Source: Caprella mutica
Lineage: Eukaryota; Arthropoda; Malacostraca; Amphipoda; Caprellidae
Length of the DNA: 64,000 nucleotides
NCBI GenBank assembly: GCA_947561585.1
Contig: CANNZV010003196.1
Span: forward strand, 1-64,000
Direction: 5' to 3'
The notes beneath the pieces were generated by a model that saw nothing but the letters and a program-made list of their open reading frames with translations, had not been told where the DNA came from and searched no databases. The translations under genes and the position numbers were made by a program. Of this stretch, positions 45,767-56,777 are shown piece after piece. Position 1 is the first letter of the stretch. Every line of letters begins with the position of its first letter.

Positions 45767-46475
45767 ATAGACGACATTAAGTTGTAGGTTCACCTTAACG
45801 CTGATTGGCTAGAAGTTGGGTCAGAGTGCTGATGTCAGTGCAAACATACTCTGTATTTTATTATATCATGGAGTTGAGCGTCTATCTTTTATTGTCTTTG
45901 ACATTTTGGCGCACCACTGTACATTCTTCTATCAATGATTTCAACATAATTGTCTGTTATGTAGCTTGTTGTTCCAAATTAAACATCTCAATCTAAGAAT
46001 TAAACTGTATAGTATAAACAATGGATTCAAGTACCGTCAGTCATAAATTTGATAGCCTTCAAAAATTATCAAATTCATTCCATATTATCATTCATCTTCT
46101 TTCAAATTACCTAGGTATCTAATAGGATGTACAGTGGTGCGCCATAATCTGGTGCGCCGCTCAGCTTTTAGATACGTATCCATACATACATCTCTACTGC
46201 AATACTCAGCATTAGAGTACCTACTTTCTTTAATCGCATATTTGCGATATTGTTATTAACCCTTAATAGGCTTAACTCATATCACACTGGTCACTCATAA
46301 CATTCTTTAGTTAAATTGTCCTACCCTTTATTGAACCTAATTAATTCTCTTAACGGTTTCACATACTGCTAACAGTAACTCATCTCAGAAAATCACACTT
46401 TCTCAACGATTTCAGCTTTACCGAAAACTTACCTGAGAAAATTGAGCTTTCTCCATGGTTTCCAAATCCATGTTT

Positions 46476-46690
46476 CAGAGGCTGGAAAATTGTATGCCAA
46501 TTTTTGAGCGAAAATTTCACAAAAAATCTGAGCCAAGCCAATTTGGCTCATTTTTTGAAAATTTCAAGCCAAAATTAAGTTTATTAACAAGGGAACATAG
46601 GAATTAATTCAAAATTTAAAGCCAATTAGACATATCTGAGATTTGACCATTTCAAATCTAAACCAATTAATTGGCTTTAACTGACATACT
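46476..46690 (-). repeat. AAGCCAATTAATTGGCTT repeat, copy 2
   Basis: Inverted match to 38297-38498 over its whole length. Confidence 0.7.
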
Positions 46691-47046
46691 CTTATACCTA
46701 CATGGTAAAAGGTCTAGTGAAAAATGAATACTATTGAATAAGAATAGGTGAGGATTTTCTAATTATCATAATCTTAAGTTTTAGTAAAATTGAGCTTCTA
46801 AAGAGCTGCCTATATCCAATTGGCTAAAATTCTTGCATCCTTTAAAAATATACTCACTCCTCAGCAAATTTACCAAATTGACCGAAAACAATAGTACAAG
46901 TGAAGCCTAACAAGCTACTGATACCTAAGTGGTAGGTAGCTACCACCTACCGGGAGCCTTGTCGTGAAACCAAATACCTAACTATTTAGTAATATGTAGG
47001 CAGGTACTTGAAAGTTTGGTACAAGTCACAACTTCATTGCCACTGA

Positions 47047-47388
47047 CAGGGTTGCCAGATGAAATAAATGTAATCCTTTAAATTTTACCCAAAAAATCCT
47101 TGAATTGCAAAATTTTCCTTGGAATTTATAATTTTGTTTATTATCAATATATAAACCAAAGTGATTATAGGTATTCACAAAAAAGACTTATATGGTATGC
47201 ATTTATTTGTGAAATATGATAATTGCGTGCACAACTATGATATTTAATGATTTTAATACCTATAATAGGATTTTTTTTTCTATAAAATCCTTTGAATATT
47301 ATGCGAATTAGCTTAGAATCCTTAAAACCTTTAAAGACATGCAAAATCCTTGGAATTCCAAGGAATTACTTTGAATATGGCAACGGTG
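47047..47388. mobile_element. hAT-like MITE, 342 bp
   Basis: CAGGGTTGCCAGAT versus CACCGTTGCCATAT ends with near-identical octamers GCCACTGA / GCCACTGG. The interior repeats AATCCTTGGAATT-type words in both senses. Confidence 0.65.
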
Positions 47389-47465
47389 GCCACTGGCCAT
47401 GTTTTAATTATTTGTTTGTTTACATTAGAAATTGCGATCGGGTGTCACTAGATGGCGCTGCAACG

Positions 47466-47554
47466 GTTTCCATTAGCACCCCAGTTTCATGGCGTCGGGG
47501 CCCCCGCACACTAAATTTCGTTCACGCACTGAAACTGGGGTGCAAATGGAAAAC
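47466..47554. mobile_element. 89-bp hairpin MITE
   Basis: GTTTCCATTAGCACCCCAGT pairs with ACTGGGGTGCAAATGGAAAAC. Same arms as 38013-38055. Two CRE palindromes (GTGACGTCA) follow at 47583 and 47602. Confidence 0.65.
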
Positions 47555-47639
47555 AGCTCTGAATTGTCAGTCTGTCGCTAGGGTGACGTCATATGTCTGC
47601 TGTGACGTCACCACACGACACAGCGTAACAACAAGGTGC

Positions 47640-48800
47640 TAACACGATAGTCCGCTTATACGTTGTTGGTTAGTCGTTACACCGTTTCCTTCTACTAGTA
47701 CTTCCATGATTGCAGCACTGACAGTCTTAGCAGTGATTGAATAGATGAAAATAATAATTCTAGAATTAGGATTTATTGTAATTTTAAGATTGTTTTTAAC
47801 TATTATGATATACAAATGTGTCTTTTGGTAAATAAATATTTTGATTAAATTATTGATAATAATATATTTTTTCATTTTCTGAATTTTAATTTACTTACAT
47901 AAATTACTTGAAGTTAATTGACAAAAAGACCTCAAAAATTAAGGTTCAAGTGACAAATGATCAGTTTCTAACTATGGTAACAAGCTTTAATGCTAATTGA
48001 AATCACATTACCAAAAAGGCTTCATGATAGCGGAAAAGAATAGAGTAGATGAGAATGAAAGTCGAGAGTAGGAGAAGAGAGTGGAGAGTTAATTACAGAG
48101 TGATGAAGAAGAGCGATGTAAATAATGTAATTAAGTAACATACGTAACACGTACATGCATTTATAGAATATGTATATTATATGGATGAATAAATTTTTAT
48201 GAATATAATCTTGTTAGATATAAATAATTTAGTTTGATGAATATAAGTTTTATAATGGATATAGGATATTCGAGTTTTCATTAAATGTTAAAGGTTGAAG
48301 CGTATATATATGAATAATGAAATTAGTGAGTAAAGATCGAAATGTACATACCTATCATCTATGAAATGTAATAAAGATAGAATTATATATATGAAGTTTA
48401 ATGTATCTAATGTTTAAAAGGTAGATAGATAGAAAGAGTTACCATATAATATGTGATAGTCTAGTTAGTGAGTTAGGTAGACTCATTAGAGGCTCAAACT
48501 ACAAAAAAAAGGTAATTAAGGTAGAAATAAGTTGAGGTATGAATATATAAGGAAGTATATTCTCTGGCTGGAATAAATGGCAATTGAACTGATCAAAGTA
48601 TATGATAATTCTACAATCAAATTGTAATCAATTGGTGTTCGAAATTGAAGTGGAAAATTTTGAAATGAAAGTAATCGTACAGCAATCGAAATGAGATTGA
48701 TATTAAAAAGTTCGTGGTGAATTTTGTATCAAAAAGAACAGTTACTTTAAGATTAATAAACGTTATAATTGTGATTATCAAAGTAATGAGCGTGATAACA
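47640..48800. other. AT-rich intergenic, purine-rich patch
   Basis: A GAGA-rich stretch at 48030-48115; otherwise no gene or repeat recognised. Confidence 0.4.
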
Positions 48801-48802
48801 GC

Positions 48803-49110
48803 GGGTGTAGGTCATAAGCCCCCCTGTTTTTAAATCCTTATTTACCTATATTAGTTAATCCTTATTTACACTTTTGTAGTTCATTACTGATTAGACTTAA
48901 AATATATGTATATCGGGGGGCGTACCGACCCCCGAACCCCCCTGCCAGGTCATTAAAACAATCATGAAGTGTGCTGTACAAGAAACTAGTGGATACCACA
49001 AACTACATTAGCAACTCTCAGTTATTTCTATCTAAGTAGTTCTTCATTTATTTAACTAGGTTAATAAGGATTAAAAGAACAGGGGGGGGGGGGGCTCTTG
49101 ACCGTACCCC
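48803..49110 (-). mobile_element. C-tract MITE copy
   Basis: GGGTGTAGGTCATAAGCCCC to CTCTTGACCGTACCCC, with a 13-base G tract. No TSD was found, so it may be old or rearranged. Confidence 0.75.
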
Positions 49111-50205
49111 GTAGTATAAGTGGGCCTGACAATAGATAACCCTTTTAAAAGTTGAACGTACTTCCCTACCCCTTTATATAAAAGAAGTAGATTGCAGAAA
49201 AAAGACACTAGATGAAATAGTGCCAGGGATTAGTAAGTCATCTAAAATTGAACACCCAGAAACAGCACATCCACCAAATTTGAACAGACCTACGAATTGG
49301 AAATAACTGACCACCATAAAAGTTTCATTTTCGAACACATATATATATTTTTTTCAGATGTATATTCATTCAATTATATAAATGCACACATTTTATTTGT
49401 AGTTATTCTTCATTCAGTCATTCCCAACCTTTTTATCTATTATTTTTAATTTTCGAACATTCGATATAATAACTTCCTCTCTTTTGTTCAATAAATCAGT
49501 TGAAAGAAAATATGTTCCTTCGATTCATTAGATCAGAGAATTGATGATAGCCGCAAAAACTTTTCCTGTTTTAAGATTGGAAAATTATTTTTCAAACAAA
49601 TAACATTAAGAGTTTTGGATGTTAGCCAGAAAATAAGTTCCAACTTCCAATTATTTTCTAATATTTGCAGTAAATTAACTCATTTTTTGCATGAAAGAAG
49701 AGTTTTCAATTTTTCTGGTGTTTGGATAATCTTACGTAATCAATTCGTTATAATTCCAATTAAGCTTTTCAAATTCAATCGGCAACAAAAATATTTGAAA
49801 TATGTAATCTGAAATTAAACCATCATCTAAAATATCGGAATTGTTTCCTCTAATACTAAATTTTGCTAACAACAACTTATTTATTGCACTAGTCATTCAC
49901 ATTTATTATTTATTTACATATATTCTATGCTATTCTGTGCAGTGTTAGAAGATATATACATTTGTATGTTCAAAGTCTGACTGCATTTGCTCCCCAAAAT
50001 AGATCCCCTGAGATGCTAACTGAATTACTATTGGATGAGTGTTCAATTTCAGTTGGTCATCACCACTGATTCTCTTCAATTTCCTCACCATTAACTGCGT
50101 ATGCAGAATTTCTCTCTGCAAGAGAATATGGTAAATTGGATCAACAAATAATCACCGGCTCTATTGTTCATGGCTAGATAATACTTTTATCTATATATTT
50201 TAGGT
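49110..50205. other. AT-rich intergenic, nothing recognised
   Basis: Short ORFs only, without recognisable domains. Confidence 0.4.
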
Positions 50206-50425
50206 GTTGCTAGGACGTTTCGTTAATGGACTCTTCCTTCATACCAGAACGTTTCGTTATTAGGACGCTTCGTTACTGGAAAATTTCGTTACCAGATATT
50301 TCATCCCGGACGAAGGATCTTTTTTTATTTGAAATGGGTTGCAGAAAATAATTTATTCCAATCCCATTCATTATAAATTTATATTTGAATATGTAATTTT
50401 TTTACATTTTCGATCATATTAGAAA
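50206..50425 (+). mobile_element. Left end of a GGACGTTTCGTTA foldback element
   Basis: GGTGTTGCTAGGACGTTTCG followed by three more GACGTTTCGTTA-type repeats and AT-rich sequence similar to 29500-29600. Repeat S follows at 50430; no right end was found. Confidence 0.6.
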
Positions 50426-50429
50426 ATAT

Positions 50430-50625
50430 TGGAGACGTGCCGTTAGTGTGACAGTTACATATTTCTGTGTTATTTCTCGTTTTATTTTTTGATTAAAAAG
50501 AACAATATGATTAAATTGGTATACTCAAAAGATAACTAATCTAAATAATGAAATAGTTTTTCATTTCTTTCATTTTTAAAATTTTATATTCCTTTTTTTT
50601 TACTTTATTTCTAACATTAATTACA
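50430..50625 (+). repeat. AT-rich dispersed repeat S, copy 2
   Basis: Closest relative of 16440-16680. Confidence 0.6.
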
Positions 50626-50698
50626 GGCAGACGAAAATAAGCTCAAGGTCAACTCCGCTTCAAGTCGTCCTGTTTAAAAAAACAAGGTATACTCAAAG

Positions 50699-50971
50699 GG
50701 GTGTAGGTCATAAGCCAACCCCCCCCCCCCCCCGGTCATGAGTCCCCTTGCTTTTCAATACTTAGACACTTTTGTAGTTAGTTCATTACTGATTAAACAT
50801 AAAATAAATGTGTATCGGGAGGCGTGTGCAGTACAACAAACTAGCGGATAAAACAAACTACATTAGCAACTCTCAGCTATTTCTGTCTAAATATTTCTTC
50901 TTTTGTTTGACTAGGTAAATAAGGATTAAAAAAACAGGAAGGGTGGCTCTTGACCGTCCCCCCCCCCCCCC
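50699..50971 (-). mobile_element. C-tract MITE copy
   Basis: GGGTGTAGGTCATAAGCC followed by a 16-base C tract, and GGCTCTTGACCGTCCCC at the other end. The core is shortened. Confidence 0.7.
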
Positions 50972-50978
50972 GGTCAGG

Positions 50979-51197
50979 ATGGAGTTCGGTAAAGAGTCAA
51001 CCCCCCCCCGGTTTTTTAATCCTTATTTACCTATATTATTTAATCCTTATTGACACTTTTGTAGTTCATTACTGATTAAACATAAAATGTATGTATATCG
51101 GGAGGCGTACCGCCCCCCGAAACCCCTGCCAGGTCTTTGAACAATCATGAAGTGTGCAGCACAACAAACTGCATTAGCAACTTTCAGTTATTTCTTA
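50979..51197 (-). mobile_element. Truncated C-tract MITE
   Basis: Starts at an altered end (GTTCGGTAAAGAGTCAACCC), keeps CGGGAGGCGTACCGCCCCCCG, and breaks off in the TCAGTTATTTCT segment. Confidence 0.65.
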
Positions 51198-51737
51198 TTT
51201 ATTAGTAATACTACGTCCTAAGATAAAATAATTCCTTATGCCGTTGGACTAGTGCAATTCCCTATTTTGCATTGTTCACATCTTAATTTGACGTATGATT
51301 TACATAATGTATCACTTTTATTGATAATTGACGTTATATCATTACATTTCCTCAATAGGTGATTGTTTTCCTATGAATTAATCTATTAAGGAATTAGAAT
51401 GCACCTAGAATAAGCATTGCGTCATAAATCTTCCGATCAGACACTACTCCATACGTTAGCCAACTATAAAGGCTTGCGCGGGCAACAGTATTATATCTCG
51501 AGTCATTACGGCTATAGAACTCTTACTGTGAGCAGTGCTTCTTCCACTCTTAGGGTAATTACCCTAGTCTAGAGAAGCAAATAAGAATTTTTGATTAGGA
51601 GGCATTAATTCAACAAAGGAACGTATCAACATTTCTTTTGTTCGTTAATATACTACAAGATACGTACTCCATACTGGCACTGGCAGGAAAAAATTGCGTT
51701 TCTGTTCGCAATGGGTTACTATTCAGTAGTTCGACGC

Positions 51738-51797
51738 CCCATTAGTTAGACACTTTTTTAGTTTATTACTGATTTAACATAAAATATATGTCTATTG
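51738..51797 (-). mobile_element. C-tract MITE scrap
   Basis: Only TTAGACACTTTTTTAGTTTA to TATTGGGGGGCGT remains, fused directly to the next repeat. Confidence 0.6.
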
Positions 51798-52491
51798 GGG
51801 GGCGTAACAATAATAAACGTACGACCCCCCCCCCCCCTTGAAATTCACTGAAGGATAATCTTTAGTCTTAACGTGTGAAGTCGTTAGAAATATAAATATT
51901 CTATACTGATTAGGGATAGAACTAATTACTTAATTATTAATTAAGTTTACAAGGTCGCATTGTGGTTCAATTTAGTATTTTGAATATAATCTACATTCTA
52001 TTCGGAGAATAGTCATAACTAGGTATACCAAAACCTATATAGGTAGCATATTGTCTTAGACGACACAAAGTTGTAGGTATACCTTAACGCTGATTGGCTA
52101 GAAGTTGAATCAGAGTGCTGACGTCAGTGCAAACATACTCTGTATTTTATAACATGGAGTTGAGCATCAATCTTATATTGTCTTTGGTCTCAACGTGTGA
52201 AGTCGTTAGAAATGCAAATATACTCTTCTGATTAGGGATCAGAGAACTAATTACTTTATTATTAATTAAGTTTACAAGATCGCATATGTGGTTCAATTTA
52301 GTATTCTAAATATAATCTTACCCCCTTTCAACGGAGAATAGTCATAACTAGCATGGAACTACTAGTGTAACTAGGTATCCCAAGCGAGTATAAACTTAAT
52401 GTCATTCATTGAAAGTTGGGTCAGAGTGCTGACAAACATGCTCTGTATTTTATAAACATCGAGTTGAGCGTCTATCTTATATTGTTTTTGG
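51798..52491 (+). repeat. Two tandem partial copies of the outer element at 42850
   Basis: Copy 51798-52186 and copy 52187-52491 both lack the left arm and end in the right arm GAGTTGAGCNTCNATCTTAT. The first gives the unoccupied form of the insertion site at 43209. Confidence 0.7.
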
Positions 52492-52526
52492 AATTGCAAG
52501 CAGTGCCTAACTAAACATGACAAAGG

Positions 52527-54494
52527 ATGGTTGTGTCTCAATTTGCTCCGACTAAATCATCAATTGCACCAACTAAGATGGAGGTAAGGATTTGAAATTT
52601 TTTAATGACGTAGTAAAATTCATGTTTTATTATGTGATATATTTCATTTCTGTATAATGTATGTATTTTCATAGATATAGAGTACCGAAATATACATAAA
52701 GCCCTTACGGGATTTATGCCCATTTCACCTGAAACCATGTAAGTCCCGATCGGGATTCATTGCCCGGAATAGGTTATTGAATTGCTTATATCATGAAGGA
52801 AAACTAGTATAATTTTAAATAGTAACAAATGCAATATTATCTATTCTCTGTTCCTAAAGGTAAATTTAAGTGTATAATGATGATATACACAAAAATCTTA
52901 TAACTCTTGTTTTTTTTTCAGCAAAGTGCTTCTGTCTTCTACAATAAAAGAGCAATGAGATGCAAGTATTTGGTCCAAACAAACTGTGCTGATAGTGACA
53001 TTGAGGTTGAAGATGACTCTGTGGAAGTTACTGTGAATGATGATGCGGATCCTGACTTCATGCTCGAGGAACCAGATGTAGATATTACGCCAAGAGGATC
53101 GGGACCAGCGACTATAACTCGTCCACAGCAAATGCCTGAAGAGCCAAGTGATAGTGATGAGATGGAGGAACCTGAACCACCTCGTAAAAAATCAAAATCA
53201 TCATCAAAGGTTCCTGTGATAGAGCGTAAGTGGGAAAAGAAAGATATGAGTTACCCAATGCCTTCAGAGATCTATTCACTCCTGGTCATATAGAAGATAT
53301 TGTTTATCAAACGAACCTTTATGCAAGGCAAATAAATGTCAAAACTAGTTTCCAAACGAATTCTGAAGAAATAATGGTATTATTGAACAATAATACCAAT
53401 GGTATTATTGGTATTCTCCTATACATGGGAGTAGTAAACTTGCCTGCGATAGAGGATTACTGGTCTTCGCACACAAGGATTCAACAAGTGGCAGATTTTA
53501 TGTCTTCCAAACGTTTTTCGTCTTATCAGATCATTAAATTTCAATGAAAATGCTAATAATACCACTGACAGATTTTTCAAGATTCGACCAATATATGATT
53601 CTTTGACTAAGAAGTTTCTTGAAGTAAAGGCTACTCCTATGCAATCTGTAGATGAGGTTATGGTAGCTTATAAAGGTACTAGATCTGGGAATCTTCGCCA
53701 GTACATACAGTCCAAGCCAGACAAATGGGAGTTCAAGCGATATGTTGGAACCGCAAGGGTTAATCGAATCGCTCATGTCCCGCTGACCTACACAAAGGAA
53801 ATGGACAAAAAGACGGTTGCAAGAGGAGAGTTCGACTACTGCTCAAGCAATGGGATACTTGCCTTACGATGGAAAGACAACAAAGTAGTCACTATCTTGT
53901 CTTCTGATGCAGGATTACACCCCATTCAAACAGTGAGAAGATACGACCGCGTGGTTAAAAAGAAATTTGACGTTCCTTGTCCCGATGTTATATAACAATA
54001 CGATGGGGATGGGGTATCGACAAATCGGACATGCTGACCCATCTTTACAAAACTCCTTTTCGATCAAGAAGGTGGTATATGCGACTTTTCGGATATGCCC
54101 TCGATCTTTGTGTTTGTAATGCTTGGGTTATGTATAAGCGTGACTGTAAAGCCAATTTCCTCTTAAGAAATTCCGTTTAAATATCAGTTATGCTGCTCGT
54201 TCCAAAATCACTCAGACTAGAAAGCTACAAGATCATCAGGTAATGAAGAGATCATCCCAATTCAACGCATAAGTCAAGGAACTTCACTTCAATCTACACA
54301 GCTCCGGTTTGACATCACAAAAGCTCATATGCCAAAATTTGTTGCCAACCGACAGACCTGCAAGAACTGTTCTCTAAGGATGCATTCACCGTTCGAGATG
54401 GATGTGTGAAATTTGTAAGGTCGCTCTCTGCTAGTCATATTGCAGGAATTGCTTTGTAAAATTTCATTCTCCACTTGATAATTGTCAAAAATAA
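52527..54494 (+). pseudogene. piggyBac transposase pseudogene with an extra 5' exon
   Basis: A possible first exon (52527-52583, MVVSQFAPTKSSIAPTKME) ends at GAG|GTAAGG and joins in phase to an acceptor at 52921. The body then shows an acidic N-terminus; a frameshift near 53270; the conserved RDLFTPGHIEDIV and YMGVVNLPAIEDYW region; a second shift near 53525; and DRFFKIRPIYDSL and SVDEVMVAYKG (first catalytic Asp region). The segment that should hold the second catalytic Asp is deleted between EFKRY and VGTARVN (near 53743). GIDKSDML (third Asp region) follows after another shift near 53990. The C-terminal cysteine finger WMCEICKVALC, with a stop, and NCFVKFH close it. It cannot encode an active enzyme. 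Confidence 0.85.
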
Positions 54495-54899
54495 TTATGA
54501 TCTCTAGTTACTTTCCGAATACGTTACTGAATATCAGAGGATCTCAATAACTTTTTCTATTTACTATAAGCAGTCTAAGCATATTATTCTTTGTTGAATT
54601 CCCTTTTATTTTATGATAAAGATGGATATATTTAAGAAATTATACATGTAAGTTGTTTACTATTTTTTTTAGTCATTGATGCTAGCTAATGGATAACACT
54701 TATTCTAATAAAGTAGAACATCTAATGGATATATTTTATAACTTTTTCAATTCAACTTTTTCAATATAAATGGATCTCAGAACTGTGATATCTTAGTTAT
54801 ACATATATTTTTATTTCTATAGAATAATAAATATATAATGTCTTTGAAAACATTGCTGTCATTCTTTTCCTCAATAACAGATTAATAAATTATAAGTAA

Positions 54900-55179
54900 A
54901 TATCACTCAGAGAGCAGCTTTCGGGCAAGAAAGCCCGAACGGGATTTATATGTTTTACTGTATATAAGGCAAAAAAGCTTGGCGGGACTTAGATGGTTTC
55001 TGGTTTTCCAGGCGAGTAGCCCGTGCGGGATTCCACTTAAACATAGAATTATTATCAAAATAACGAGTTAATGAAAAAAAAAATATCTTGAGTAAAAATG
55101 TCTCAGAAAAACATTACGTTTAAAATGCTGAAAGGAATCTTCGATAGCAGCTTTTTTGGTATGAGTGCCAGCTAAAGGG
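54900..55179 (+). mobile_element. Right end of the piggyBac element, with terminal repeat and TTAA
   Basis: GCTAAAGGG directly before TTAA (55180-55183) is the right terminus (inward CCCTTTAGC), as in many piggyBac-like elements. Inside it, CCCGNNCGGGATT-type motifs (54930, 54985, 55030) match those at 52700-52765 on the left, here in the intron. No matching left terminus or TTAA was found, so the left end is lost or unrecognised. Confidence 0.65.
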
Positions 55180-55189
55180 TTAATATTGG

Positions 55190-55355
55190 AAATAAAGTAA
55201 ATGAAAAGAGTAATATCAAATTTTAAAAATGAAAAATTATTTTATTATTTAGATTAGTTATAATTGAGTGTACCTTTTTAATCATATTTTTTATTTTAAT
55301 CAAAAAAAATATAACAAAGATGTAACTGTCTGACTATTTGGGGCGAAATGTGCAT
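55190..55355 (-). repeat. AT-rich dispersed repeat S, copy 3
   Basis: Inverted relative of 16440 and 50430, starting a few bases outside the piggyBac terminus. Confidence 0.55.
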
Positions 55356-55470
55356 CAGAAATGCCATTAACTTGAAAATATTGAATGCTGAAAGCGTGGT
55401 AGCGTCTTATAATATTGTAGTTTAATACTATTTATTTCCAGAACATCTTTTTTTATCTGAGTTGCATCAC

Positions 55471-55898
55471 CACAGTATGAAGATTAAAGGAGCAACCCAA
55501 TTTGTGTGTTCTAACGTATTGGGCGATGGAGCGTGACGTCATTTATTTTTAACCAATAAGAGGCTCGAGGATTCCTTTGATTATGAAGAGTGAAAGAGAA
55601 ATTGCGTAAGTTTCTAGATATACCTCTGAGTAGTAAAATTTTTAAGACGACACTTGGTCTTATTTCATATCTGTTTTCAGTTCTATTTATCCCATTATTG
55701 GAAATTTTGAAGCGAAACAGCCGAACATTAATTTTTCTGGAAAAGTAGTTGCAGCTTTTTATTACTGAAAAATAGTGCATATTTTTGTAGGTAAGGTCAA
55801 TCACGCTAATGCCTAGTTTAATATCTGCGAAACGTAATTTAATTAAATTAGATGTATACACAGTAGTTACCGTCTACTCCCCTAATCTTTATACTGTG
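55471..55898. mobile_element. CACAGTATAAAG element with both ends
   Basis: CACAGTATGAAGATTAAAGG and its inverted partner CCCTAATCTTTATACTGTG. Inside the left end are GAGCGTGACGTCATTT and AACCAATAAGAGG. 428 bp, non-coding. No TSD. Confidence 0.7.
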
Positions 55899-55971
55899 TT
55901 AGAAGGCAACCCACTTTCTTGTCTACTGCTTTAAAGAGTGTCATCAGTTCTGAGTTGCTCCAGTGTTGGCC

Positions 55972-56746
55972 CAGGACTGCCACTGATGGGGGAATTCCCC
56001 ATATCTGGGCGAAACGAGCACTGCTTGGGGAATGGGAGAAAAATCGAATATTTATCAGAAAATGGGGGAAAATCAAGTTTATGCATTTAATTGGCACATT
56101 TCATCAAAATAGGATAATTGAAACAATACTCAGTAACTTTAACAGTTCCCGAAAATGAAGAACATATAAATTTCATAATTAAATGTATATGCATATATCG
56201 TTTGGTTTCAGTTAGCTATAGAGAACTTGAACAAGTACCTTTTCTTTTTTAATATATTCTGTTTATGTTTGGTTGCTTTCTTTGGTTTGCTTGCTTCAGT
56301 CGCTTGAAGTGCGACTGTAACAGAAGAGCACAGTGTTAGGGAATCCCTATCACTGCTCTTCTGTAACATGTCATAATTATTATGATGATATCCCTATTAG
56401 TGATATTATCATAATTATGACATCAAATTAAGGTTCGTAGTTCTTAATAAATTCTATTAAATACATTGGTTTTCTTCCATGTTATTATTAACTATATTCC
56501 TCTTGATCAAAGTATTTTCATGAATTAAAGAAGCATTCAAATAGATTAGCGAGTAATACTTTGGTGAACTTGATTTAATGCCATCTAAATATATAGGCGA
56601 TGCCTTATATACGAATTTATGATTCATAATAAGCGCATTTTTTGTCTATTTTTACATTTTATCAAAATTTGAGGGAAAATGTTCTAAAATGGGGAATTTT
56701 CTGCAGCTATTATGGGAGAAAACGAAAATTCTCAGTGGCGGCCCTG
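55972..56746. mobile_element. hAT-like non-autonomous element
   Basis: CAGGACTGCCACTGA and the inverted CAGGGCCGCCACTGA are typical hAT ends; GGGGAATT / AATTCCCC motifs lie inside both. No matching octamer flanks it, so a boundary may be rearranged. Confidence 0.55.
56317..56422. repeat. Two adjacent hairpins
   Basis: The first stem pairs ACAGAAGAGCA...TAGGGA with TCCCTAT...TGCTCTTCTGT. The second pairs TGTCATAATTAT plus TGATGATATC with GATATTATCATAATTATGACA. Both lie inside the hAT-like element. Confidence 0.7.
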
Positions 56747-56777
56747 AGTCTCACTTGCTCTGACCATTTTCCTTTAC

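Larger units (their letters stand above)
42850..45900. mobile_element. Outer element of a three-level nest
   Basis: Inverted ends CAAAGACAATATAAGATAGA / TCTATCTTTTATTGTCTTTG. Uninterrupted sequence of the same family at 51798-52491 shows that the stretch 43209-45766 is an insertion. Inner sequence has CTGATTGGCTAG and CTGATGTCAG (CCAAT- and CRE-like). No ORF. Confidence 0.75.

Noticed and set aside
46250..46280. TTAACCCTTAATAGG as the missing left end of the piggyBac element
   Set aside because: Only the first eight or nine bases agree with the right terminus, and it is over 6 kb from the transposase with several other elements between.
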